The position numbers and the translations under genes were made by a program. 8,660 nucleotides of DNA from Candidatus Eiseniibacteriota bacterium (GTDB lineage: Bacteria > Eisenbacteria > RBG-16-71-46 > JAFGJU01): positions 1 through 8,660 of the forward strand of contig JAFGJU010000158.1 of assembly GCA_016928935.1 (NCBI GenBank), in the 5' to 3' direction. A model generated the notes under the pieces. It saw nothing but the letters and a program-made list of their open reading frames with translations. It made no database searches and was not told the origin of the DNA. This document shows, piece by piece, positions 1-5,838 of the stretch. Position 1 is the first letter of the stretch, and every line of letters starts with the position of its first letter.

Positions 1-336
1 CAGCTTCTCGAACTGCCGCGCGATGTATTCGGCGGCAAGATAACCGCCCTGTTCGCCGGTCGCGCGACCCTCCAGCTCGTCGCTGGCCAGGTACTTGATG
101 TGGGCCAGTGCGATTTCCTGTGACGGCGACGCTAGGTGCAGGCCCGGCAGAGCGGCGCCGGTCACCAGGTCATTCGTATTCTCGCACTGGACCTTGGCGC
201 CCGAGGCGGCGGTGAGGATGAGCATCAGGACCAGCGGGAAGGCCAGCATCGGGACCCCGGCCCGCAGGTTTCGGGGGCGGTCTTCGTCCGCCGTACGGTG
301 CGAAACGCGTGATTTTCTGAATAGACTTGTTCTCAT
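1..336 (-). CDS. M28-family metallopeptidase, N-terminal part (cut by window edge)
   Basis: This is the first 112 codons of a gene that reads leftward out of the window. The ATG at 336-334 is preceded by AGAGGA about 8 bases upstream, a good ribosome-binding site. The protein has a basic N-terminus, a hydrophobic stretch at about residues 30-44 (MLAFPLVLMLILTAA) and a plausible signal-peptidase site after SGA near residue 47, so it is probably exported. Residues 79-112 contain HIKYLASDELEGRATGEQGG followed by an AAEYIARQFEKL helix. This is the characteristic opening of secreted M28 zinc aminopeptidases, just before the protease-associated and catalytic domains. The metal ligands lie outside the window, so activity cannot be judged. 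A second ATG at residue 30 would leave no basic n-region and is less likely. The gene is divergent from the OPT transporter, so a link in peptide scavenging is possible but inferred. Confidence 0.82.
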   Translation of the reverse strand, partial: MRTSLFRKSRVSHRTADEDRPRNLRAGVPMLAFPLVLMLILTAASGAKVQCENTNDLVTGAALPGLHLASPSQEIALAHIKYLASDELEGRATGEQGGYLAAEYIARQFEKL

Positions 337-417
337 TTTGGATTCCTCTGTCTTTTCCTCGGACGAACGGCTCCGGCCTCGGCAGGAAAGGGAAGTGTCC
401 GGGATGAGCCGCACACT

Positions 418-446
418 AACCTAGCATCCTGACCGGCGTGTGTCAA
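418..446 (-). promoter_or_regulatory. Sigma-70-type promoter of the M28 peptidase gene
   Basis: Reading the minus strand, TTGACA (446-441) is followed by a 17-base spacer and TAGGTT (423-418). A TG lies one base before the -10 box, as in extended -10 promoters. The start point would be near 411, giving a leader of about 75 bases. The spacer end and -10 box (GTCAGGATGCTAGGTT) closely match the promoter of the glucosylglycerate operon at 7420-7448. Confidence 0.65.
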
Positions 447-489
447 ACCCGCCTGGCTGAGGGTGGGGGCAACGCTGTCGTTCATATAG

Positions 490-518
490 AACCTAGCGGG
501 CAGCGAGTGCCGGGACAA
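490..518 (-). promoter_or_regulatory. Possible second upstream minus-strand promoter
   Basis: On the minus strand TTGTCC (518-513) and TAGGTT (495-490) are 17 bases apart. The -10 box is identical to that of the nearer promoter but the -35 box is weak. The GTTC-N5-GAAC inverted repeat at 480-492 overlaps its downstream end, which could be an operator. This is a tentative call. Confidence 0.25.
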
Positions 519-583
519 CGGGACTGTCCAACTCGAACGTGTCGGGCAGCGGACCTCACGCCCGGGGTGTCGGGCTCGGCGAT

Positions 584-612
584 TTGACTCGTGCCCCGGT
601 CTCAAATACAAT
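584..612 (+). promoter_or_regulatory. Sigma-70-type promoter of the OPT transporter gene
   Basis: TTGACT (584-589), a 17-base spacer and TACAAT (607-612) match the housekeeping consensus at 5/6 positions in each box. The start point would be near 619, leaving a leader of about 90 bases before the GTG codon at 710. Confidence 0.7.
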
Positions 613-709
613 CTCCGGTGTGTGAACTCCCGGCGCGGAGAGCTCAGACTCGAGCGGTTCAAGCGGCAGTATCTCGCGCGCCGCCGCCTCGAACCCGGAC
701 ACGACAAGC

Positions 710-2665
710 GTGAACGATTCAGACGCGGACGCCCGCGACAAGACAAAGCCCTTCGTCCCCTACTTTCCGCCTTCGGCCAGGGTGCCGGAGTTCACCCTCC
801 GCGCGCTCATCCTGGGCGCGGTCATCGGAGTCGTCTTCGGCGCCGCGAACGCCTTCCTGGGCTTGAAGACCGGCACCACGGTCAGCGCGTCCATCCCTGC
901 CGCCGTCATATCCATGGCGATACTCCGGGGAGTCCTGAGGAGAGGCACCGTCCTCGAGAACAACATGGTGCAGACCATCGGATCCTCGGGAGAGTCGCTC
1001 GCCGCGGGAGTCGTGTTCACGATTCCCGCGTTCATTTTCCTCGGAATAGAGGTCTCCCAGTCCCGCATATTCCTCATGTCCGTGACGGGCGGGCTCCTGG
1101 GCATACTGTTCATGATTCCACTCAGGCACTACCTGATGGTGAAGGAACACCACGTCCTGCCGTTCCCGGAGGGCACCGCCTGCGCGAACGTGCTGGTCGC
1201 GGGTGAAGAGGGTGGCGCCAGGGCCAGGCACGTGTTCTACGGCATCATGGTCGGCGGGTTGTACAGGTTCGGGATGGCCGGGCTGAGACTCTGGCGGGAC
1301 GTTCCGTCCTGGAATTTCGCCAAGCTTCACAAGGCCGGCCTCGCGTTCGAGTTCTCTCCGATCCTGCTCGGAGTGGGCTACCTGATAGGGCCGAGGATAT
1401 CGGCCATGATGCTGTCGGGAGGGCTGCTGGCCTGGTTCGTGCTGATACCGCTGTTCGACCTCATAGGAGGGCAGTCCGGTCAGGTCATATACCCCGGCAC
1501 CGTCCCCATCTCACAGATGACGTCCGACGACATCTGGGAGTTCTACGTGCGCTACATCGGCGCGGGTGGCGTGGCGATGGGCGGGGTGATGAGTCTCGTC
1601 AAGGCGCTGCCCACGGTTGTCGCTTCCGCCAGGCAGGGCCTCTCGGGCCTGCGAGCCTCCAGTCCGGGGAGGTCCGGCGACAGGACGGAGAAGGACATCC
1701 CCACGTCCCTGGTTCTGCTGGGTTCCCTGGTGATAGCGGTTCTGCTGTTCCTGTTGCCCCAGTTCGGAGTGGGCGCTGTCGGCGCCGTCATAGTACTCGT
1801 GGTCTCTTTCTTCTTCGTTATCGTGTCGTCCAGGATGGTGGGCTTGATCGGCTCGACTTCACAGCCGGTCTCCGGAATGACAATAACCGCGCTTCTGGCC
1901 ACGAGCGTGGTGTTCGCGGCGATGGGGAGGACTGACGAGTCCGGTTTGGCCGCCGCCGTGACGGTCGGCGCGATCGTGTGCATCGCCATATGCATGTCCG
2001 GTGACGCGTCACAGGACTTGAAGACGGGCGCCCTCGTCGGCGCGACTCCGAGCAAGCAGCAGTGGGGGGAAATAGCGGCAGTGCTTGCTGTGGCGGTTGC
2101 AACCGGGTGGATCCTCGAGCTCTTGGACAGGGCGTACGGACTGGGTTCAAAGGAGCTCTCGGCCCCTCAGGCGCGCCTCATGGCCGACCTTGTCAAGGGA
2201 GTGATGGGGGGCGCGCTGCCGTGGGGGCTCCTGATGATGGGCGGGGCCATCGGGCTCGTCGTGGAGCTCCTCGGGATCCCCGCCCTGCCGTTCGCCATAG
2301 GGCTCTATCTGCCGGTTTCCACGTCGACCCCGATCATATTCGGAGGGCTCATCTCGTTCGCGGTGTCACGGTTCAGCCGAGGAGCGCTCTTCAAGAGGCG
2401 CGAGGAAGTCGGGACGCTCTACAGCTCAGGCCTGATTGCGGGTGACGCTCTCATGGGCATAGTCATTGCCGCCCTGACGGTCGTTCCCTACGAGCTCGCG
2501 ACGGGCGACAAGGGGAGGCTCGTTGACCGGCTGGCGCTGAGAGACCCGGCGGTGGGCGGATGGGGAGAGGACGTCCTTGCAATCCTCCTTTTCGTGGCGG
2601 TCTGTGCGCTCTTGTCCGGCGCAGTCTTCAGGACGAAGACGTCCGCGGGCAATCGCGGCGGCTGA
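710..2665 (+). CDS. OPT-family oligopeptide transporter
   Basis: This 651-residue polytopic inner-membrane protein belongs to the OPT family, which uses ion gradients to import peptides or, in some members, metal chelates. Family signatures run through the sequence: LGLKTGTTVSASIPAAVI near residue 50, NNMVQTIGSSGESLAAGVVF near 84, LPFPEGTACANVL near 150, a GYLIGPRISAMMLSGGLLAW segment near 225, QPVSGMTITALL near 385, GDASQDLKTGALVGATPSKQ near 430, and LYLPVSTSTPIIFGGLI in the C-terminal third. The length fits prokaryotic OPT proteins (about 600-680 residues), and numerous hydrophobic segments are visible. The GTG at 710 is the only usable start: the frame is closed by a stop at 623-625 and no other ATG, GTG or TTG lies between. 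Ribosome-binding complementarity is weak (GGA at 697-699). It has its own promoter. The substrate cannot be predicted, although the divergent peptidase gene makes peptides a reasonable guess. Confidence 0.93.
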   Translation: MNDSDADARDKTKPFVPYFPPSARVPEFTLRALILGAVIGVVFGAANAFLGLKTGTTVSASIPAAVISMAILRGVLRRGTVLENNMVQTIGSSGESLAAGVVFTIPAFIFLGIEVSQSRIFLMSVTGGLLGILFMIPLRHYLMVKEHHVLPFPEGTACANVLVAGEEGGARARHVFYGIMVGGLYRFGMAGLRLWRDVPSWNFAKLHKAGLAFEFSPILLGVGYLIGPRISAMMLSGGLLAWFVLIPLFDLIGGQSGQVIYPGTVPISQMTSDDIWEFYVRYIGAGGVAMGGVMSLVKALPTVVASARQGLSGLRASSPGRSGDRTEKDIPTSLVLLGSLVIAVLLFLLPQFGVGAVGAVIVLVVSFFFVIVSSRMVGLIGSTSQPVSGMTITALLATSVVFAAMGRTDESGLAAAVTVGAIVCIAICMSGDASQDLKTGALVGATPSKQQWGEIAAVLAVAVATGWILELLDRAYGLGSKELSAPQARLMADLVKGVMGGALPWGLLMMGGAIGLVVELLGIPALPFAIGLYLPVSTSTPIIFGGLISFAVSRFSRGALFKRREEVGTLYSSGLIAGDALMGIVIAALTVVPYELATGDKGRLVDRLALRDPAVGGWGEDVLAILLFVAVCALLSGAVFRTKTSAGNRGG

Positions 2666-2690
2666 GCCATTCGGCGGCTGAGCGATTCGG
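2659..2690 (+). repeat. Two-copy 16-base tandem repeat over the OPT stop codon
   Basis: CGGCTGAGCCATTCGG (2659-2674) is followed directly by CGGCTGAGCGATTCGG (2675-2690), differing at one base. The TGA stop of the OPT gene (2663-2665) lies in the first copy. The GATTCGG core resembles the GATTCGCCGG core of the longer repeats 100-200 bases further on. Confidence 0.7.
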
Positions 2691-2705
2691 CAATCCGTGG
2701 AAGTC

Positions 2706-2730
2706 GGGGGTCGGGTGGGGTGGCGTCGGG
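2706..2730 (+). other. Candidate G-quadruplex motif
   Basis: Four runs of three or more G (2706-2710, 2713-2715, 2717-2720, 2728-2730) are separated by loops of 2, 1 and 7 bases. This satisfies the usual G3+N1-7 pattern. It would lie in the 3' untranslated part of the OPT transcript, about 40 bases after the stop. In GC-rich DNA such a pattern can arise by chance. Confidence 0.4.
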
Positions 2731-2754
2731 CCCGCGACTGAACGGACCGCGTGC

Positions 2755-2783
2755 GCCGAAGGACCGATTGACCGACCTTCGGC
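2755..2783. repeat. Perfect 8-bp inverted repeat
   Basis: GCCGAAGG (2755-2762) and CCTTCGGC (2776-2783) form a perfect 8-bp stem with a 13-base loop. No T-run follows on either strand, so it is not a standard intrinsic terminator. It could protect the 3' end of one of the two converging transcripts. Confidence 0.5.
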
Positions 2784-2788
2784 CGTGT

Positions 2789-2898
2789 GTCGAGGAGCCG
2801 ATTCGCCGGCCGTGCACAGGACGGTCCTTTCTCTCATGAAGCGGTAAAGAATCCGCTTTTTGGTCGAGGGGCCGATTCGCCGGCCGTGCGCCGGACGG
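2789..2898 (+). repeat. Pair of 36-base direct repeats
   Basis: Positions 2789-2824 and 2863-2898 match at 33 of 36 bases, with starts 74 bases apart. Both share a GCCGATTCGCCGGCCGTGC-type core, with three substitutions elsewhere. A more diverged relative (ACCGATTGACC...TTCGGCCGTG) lies just upstream at about 2763-2787. A terminator-like hairpin sits between the two copies. There are too few copies, too diverged and unevenly spaced, for a CRISPR array. They are better read as a local duplication or a small intergenic repeat family. Confidence 0.75.
2839..2861 (+). terminator. Possible intrinsic terminator of the OPT transcript
   Basis: AAGCGG (2839-2844) pairs with CCGCTT (2853-2858) across an 8-base loop, and the right arm runs into TTTTT (2857-2861). 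Orientation suits the plus strand. The stem is short, and the site lies about 175 bases after the OPT stop, between the two direct repeats. Confidence 0.4.
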
Positions 2899-2907
2899 CG
2901 CCGCTGC

Positions 2908-3786
2908 TCACACTCTGCCGTCCAGCAAATCTGTGACCGCGCTGTTCCAGCCGACGGGACCCGCTTCGTAAACCGTGGCCCCGTGGACACGGCTGAGCAG
3001 TTCCGGGTCGGCCCTCCCGCTCTTCTTCTTAATGACGAAGCGGACGTCGCAAGCCAAAAGCATCTCCACGTCGTTCTTGCCGTCACCCAGAGCGGCAGTC
3101 TTCACGCCCCGGCCCTCCGCCGCGAAGTCCTGTCTGAACAGCGCCGTCAGTTGCTCGACCAGTCTGCCCTTGTCGTGCCGGCCGGAGATATGAAGGAACT
3201 TCTCTCCCACAGTGAACCGCATGCCCAGACCCGCAATGACCTCGCGCAGCAGAGAGAGATTCTCTTCCGTGCGGGGCTCCGACATCACGAATGGCTCTGC
3301 GTACTCGCGCCGGCGAGCGAGCTCCGCCTGGTCCAGACTGAGCGACGATATCCCGGCGATCTCTTCGGGCCCGAGGTCGCCGAAGCCCCTCAACGGGAGT
3401 CCCGTCAGTTTCCTGGCCTCCTCGAATGCCCGTCTCACGCTGTCGTACGGAAGCCCGGTTTCTATCACGAAGTATTCCGAAGTCTCTCGCGTCCGGACCC
3501 CGCCGTTCTCGCCCAGTTCGCCGGAGCGCAGGGACTCCGCCGTGAAATACCCGGCCGGGACGAACGCGGCCGCGCCGTTTTCCACTATGAACGGATGCAC
3601 GTTCTTCAGACTGGCTCGGTAGGATTCCACCTCCGCTCTCGTCTTGCTGGAGGCGAGGACGAGCGGCACCCCTCTCTTCCTGACCAGGTCGAGCGCGGCC
3701 TCCGCTCCCGCGAAGCTGTACGTGTCCCTGTCCAGGAGTGTTCCGTCCAGGTCGGTGAAGATGACCAGGCTGTCGGCGAGCGCCAT
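2908..3786 (-). CDS. mpgP: HAD-IIB mannosyl/glucosyl-3-phosphoglycerate phosphatase
   Basis: This 292-residue cytoplasmic phosphatase belongs to the mannosyl-3-phosphoglycerate phosphatase branch of the HAD superfamily. It should remove the phosphate from the sugar-3-phosphoglycerate made by the first enzyme of the operon, releasing the compatible solute. Motif I is FTDLDGTLL (nucleophile D12, acid D14), motif II is LASSKT near residue 44, the motif III lysine is probably K206 in RHDKG, and motif IV is LGDGKNDVEML (residues 233-243). The IIB cap lies between motifs II and III, and the C-terminal GPVGWNSAV is typical of this family. I chose the ATG at 3786-3784, 12 bases after the upstream stop. 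A GTG at 3795 would add three residues. Neither start has a clear ribosome-binding site, so translational coupling to the membrane-protein gene is likely. Glucosyl- versus mannosyl- substrate cannot be told from sequence; the GpgS partner favours a GpgP role. Confidence 0.88.
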   Translation of the reverse strand: MALADSLVIFTDLDGTLLDRDTYSFAGAEAALDLVRKRGVPLVLASSKTRAEVESYRASLKNVHPFIVENGAAAFVPAGYFTAESLRSGELGENGGVRTRETSEYFVIETGLPYDSVRRAFEEARKLTGLPLRGFGDLGPEEIAGISSLSLDQAELARRREYAEPFVMSEPRTEENLSLLREVIAGLGMRFTVGEKFLHISGRHDKGRLVEQLTALFRQDFAAEGRGVKTAALGDGKNDVEMLLACDVRFVIKKKSGRADPELLSRVHGATVYEAGPVGWNSAVTDLLDGRV

Positions 3787-3798
3787 GATTACCACGTT

Positions 3799-4509
3799 CT
3801 AGATGTGCGAGAACCCGTCGCCTTTCCCGCTGTCTTCCGGCCCTTTTGTCACATGCTTCTCCAGCCAGTCCCGCGCGAGGTCCTTCGCTCCCAGGCCGAA
3901 GGCCAGTGCCAACGCCAGCACCGCACCGCCGAAGACAAGCGAAAACGCGAGTGTCATGACGCTTCCCGCTATGCCCAGCTCGTCCGCCGCCATTGCGATC
4001 GTGAACAGCATGATGATCACCTGAACAGCGGCGCTCAGCCACCGGGCCAGCATCAGCCTGGCGTTGACCGCGGCAATCAACACGGTCCTTCCCAGGAATA
4101 TCATCAAGAGGTAGCCCAGGACGAGTATGACGATGGCGACAAGCAGGTTCGGTATGTAGCCCAGGAAGCCGTCCGTCAGCCGTCCGACGGCTTCGACGTG
4201 CAGGGCCTGAAGGCCGGCCAGCAGGGAGGCGATGATGACGACCCAGTAGATGATCGACCCCACGAGCTCGGAAGGCTGCTTCCTGACGTTGCCCTTCTCG
4301 AGGAGATTCGTGAACCCGGTGCGGTACGAGAACCTGTCGAAGCCGACGACCCTGAGGATCCAGGCGCACGCCCTGCTCACCAGCCACCCAATCCCGACCC
4401 CCAGTGCGACGATCACGATGAGCGCAAGGACTCCCGGGAGAGCGGCTAGCAGTATGGCGAAATACTCCGCCAGTGCGTCAACGAAGGCGGTTCCGAATCT
4501 GCTCTCCAT
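3799..4509 (-). CDS. TM-helix-repeat membrane protein, mechanosensitive-channel-related
   Basis: This 236-residue protein has about five hydrophobic segments: roughly 26-46, 83-103, 119-139, 155-177 and 186-206. The segment LLVAIVILVLGYLLMIFLGR and the glycine/alanine-rich FGGAVLALALAFGLGAKDLA near residues 193-212 resemble the conserved TM-helix repeat and pore-lining helix of MscS-related proteins. The sequence ends 25 residues after that helix, so the cytoplasmic beta domain of true MscS is missing. The C-terminal tail is short and polar. The start is well supported: AAGGAGG at 4522-4516 lies about 6 bases before the ATG. Sitting between the second glycosyltransferase and the phosphatase, it may sense turgor, release solute, or anchor the biosynthetic enzymes at the membrane. 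Channel activity is an inference, not shown. Confidence 0.8.
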   Translation of the reverse strand: MESRFGTAFVDALAEYFAILLAALPGVLALIVIVALGVGIGWLVSRACAWILRVVGFDRFSYRTGFTNLLEKGNVRKQPSELVGSIIYWVVIIASLLAGLQALHVEAVGRLTDGFLGYIPNLLVAIVILVLGYLLMIFLGRTVLIAAVNARLMLARWLSAAVQVIIMLFTIAMAADELGIAGSVMTLAFSLVFGGAVLALALAFGLGAKDLARDWLEKHVTKGPEDSGKGDGFSHI

Positions 4510-4530
4510 CTTGTGCCTCCTTTCACCGGG

Positions 4531-5793
4531 TCACGCCCGCCATCTTTCTCTTAGGTAGGGCACGGCCTGCTCGAATTCGTTGCACAGAGTCTCTATCCTG
4601 GCCTCCACTTCCGCGTGGTTGCTGTCGCGGGTCTCCGAAAAGAGAGAAGCTACCTTTCCGAGGTAAAGCGGCGTTATGGACGGCAGCACGTGTTCCCTTG
4701 CCAGCACGCGCTTGTGGTGGGCGACGGAGAAATCGTACACGAGCCTGGCCCAGAGTTCGTCCGGGAAACGAATTTCCGCTGACGCGGAGACCGCGCTCAG
4801 ATGTTGGATTGTGCTCTCGGCCAAGAAACGCTTCCAGATCGAGCGCAGCTCCATTCCCTGTCTGAAGCCGGCTATCATCCTGTCCAGGTCAATCTGAACT
4901 GGCTCCAGTCCCACCTCGTACGGCAGGCCGAACAGCGGCACCCGGACTGAGCCGGGGCCGGAGGTGTCTTTCCACGCGGCCTCATACTGGCCCATCAGGT
5001 CGAACACGCAGCCGACCACCTGCTGCAGCATGGAGCTCAAGTCCGTGGAAGGATCCTTGGGGTCGTGTATCTTCGCTCCCAGAAAGGACTCGCAAACCTT
5101 GAATCCGTCGGCCACGGCGGTCGTGGTCATCCAGACGTCGATGCCGTACCTGGCGACGTCCGTGTCCCAGACGTCGAAAGAACGGAAGTGAACGGCCAGT
5201 CTGCCCGAGAATCCGAAGTCTCCGCCGATGGGCTGCCGTATGCGCTTGCCGTAGAGCGCCCGCGTAACCGGGTAGACGATGGTGTTGGTTATGGTCCCGT
5301 CGTACTTGTGCCTCGCGTACCGGGGCGCAACGTAGTCGAAGTTCTCCTTCAACACCGGCCCCACGAGGAGCTCGACCCACTCGGGAGTTATGCTGCGCAG
5401 GTCCGAATCCACCACGGCCACAGCCCTGGCGCCCAACAAGGCGGCCACTTCGATTATGGCCCTGAGGGCGCTGCCCTTGCCCGGGATCCCGTGGTACGGA
5501 GTGACGATCTTGTGGATGGGATGGAGCCTGTGCGAGACCAGAATCGCGTGAAGATCCTCGACCTTGGCCTCCAGGACGGCGCTCTGCGTTCCGTCAGTCG
5601 ACCCGCCGTCGGAATTGACAAGCACGGCCTTCACGTCGGGGAAGTACTTCGCCAACCCGGCGCTCACCGCCCTGACCACGTGAGGTATGGTTCTCGCGTT
5701 GTTGTAACTCGGCACTCCGACGACGACTTCGGCCGAACCTATCTCCTTGATGCTCTGTAGTGCCGTCTTGTCGATGATGTCCCCGCTTCTCAT
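4531..5793 (-). CDS. GT-A fold glycosyltransferase, mannosylglycerate-synthase-like (GT2/GT78-like)
   Basis: This 420-residue cytoplasmic glycosyltransferase has a GT-A nucleotide-sugar domain. Visible elements are GVPSYNNARTI (26-36), DGGSTDGT (62-69), GIPGKGSAL (102-110), the metal-binding DSD at 129-131, QPIGGDFGFSGRLA (187-200), and YGIDVWMTT (216-224) leading to CESFLGAKIH with H243. The order GKG, D-x-D, QP-GG-x-x-x-SGR, GID and K-x-H resembles mannosylglycerate synthase of Rhodothermus marinus (GT78). The C-terminal 150 residues are mostly helical. It follows gpgS by 45 bases in the same operon, so it may add a second sugar to glucosylglycerate or make a parallel mannose-based solute; donor and acceptor are inferred. 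The ATG at 5793 has no clear ribosome-binding site. No alternative upstream start exists, so coupling to gpgS translation is possible. Confidence 0.82.
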   Translation of the reverse strand: MRSGDIIDKTALQSIKEIGSAEVVVGVPSYNNARTIPHVVRAVSAGLAKYFPDVKAVLVNSDGGSTDGTQSAVLEAKVEDLHAILVSHRLHPIHKIVTPYHGIPGKGSALRAIIEVAALLGARAVAVVDSDLRSITPEWVELLVGPVLKENFDYVAPRYARHKYDGTITNTIVYPVTRALYGKRIRQPIGGDFGFSGRLAVHFRSFDVWDTDVARYGIDVWMTTTAVADGFKVCESFLGAKIHDPKDPSTDLSSMLQQVVGCVFDLMGQYEAAWKDTSGPGSVRVPLFGLPYEVGLEPVQIDLDRMIAGFRQGMELRSIWKRFLAESTIQHLSAVSASAEIRFPDELWARLVYDFSVAHHKRVLAREHVLPSITPLYLGKVASLFSETRDSNHAEVEARIETLCNEFEQAVPYLRERWRA

Positions 5794-5819
5794 GTTTGGA
5801 CTGGTCGGCGGACCTCGAC

Positions 5820-5835
5820 GCCCGGCGCCGCGGGC
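5820..5835 (-). promoter_or_regulatory. Intercistronic hairpin between gpgS and the second glycosyltransferase gene
   Basis: On the minus strand GCCCG (5835-5831) pairs with CGGGC (5824-5820) across a 6-base GC-rich loop, starting 4 bases after the gpgS stop. No T-run follows. It may tune mRNA stability or relative expression of the two genes. This is a weak structural call. Confidence 0.3.
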
Positions 5836-5838
5836 CGC

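Larger units (their letters stand above)
337..709. other. Divergent intergenic control region
   Basis: This gap separates the leftward peptidase gene from the rightward OPT gene. It contains no convincing coding sequence. It holds a strong minus-strand promoter at 418-446, a weaker minus-strand candidate at 490-518, a strong plus-strand promoter at 584-612 and a GTTC-N5-GAAC inverted repeat at 480-492. In the predicted peptidase leader, CGGCTC (411-406) can pair with GAGCCG (373-368), forming a stem that begins at about the predicted transcript start. Small open frames here lack family resemblance. Confidence 0.6.

Noticed and set aside
2789..2898. CRISPR array
   Set aside because: There are only two imperfect 36-base copies with a single 38-base interval, no further copies and no cas genes.
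2628..3086. Minus-strand frame with repeated HGRRIG-type peptides
   Set aside because: The peptide repeats are simply the translation of the intergenic direct repeats. The frame overlaps the 3' ends of two real genes.
3083..4387. A 434-codon minus-strand open frame overlapping the phosphatase and membrane-protein genes
   Set aside because: It is the same strand in another frame, with a composition dominated by R, G, H and P. The overlapping genes carry the HAD and membrane signatures.
2860..4449. A 529-codon plus-strand open frame
   Set aside because: It lies antisense to the phosphatase and membrane-protein genes, which have clear family motifs. Its product is rich in H, R, Q, D and E without any recognisable domain, typical of a GC-rich shadow frame.
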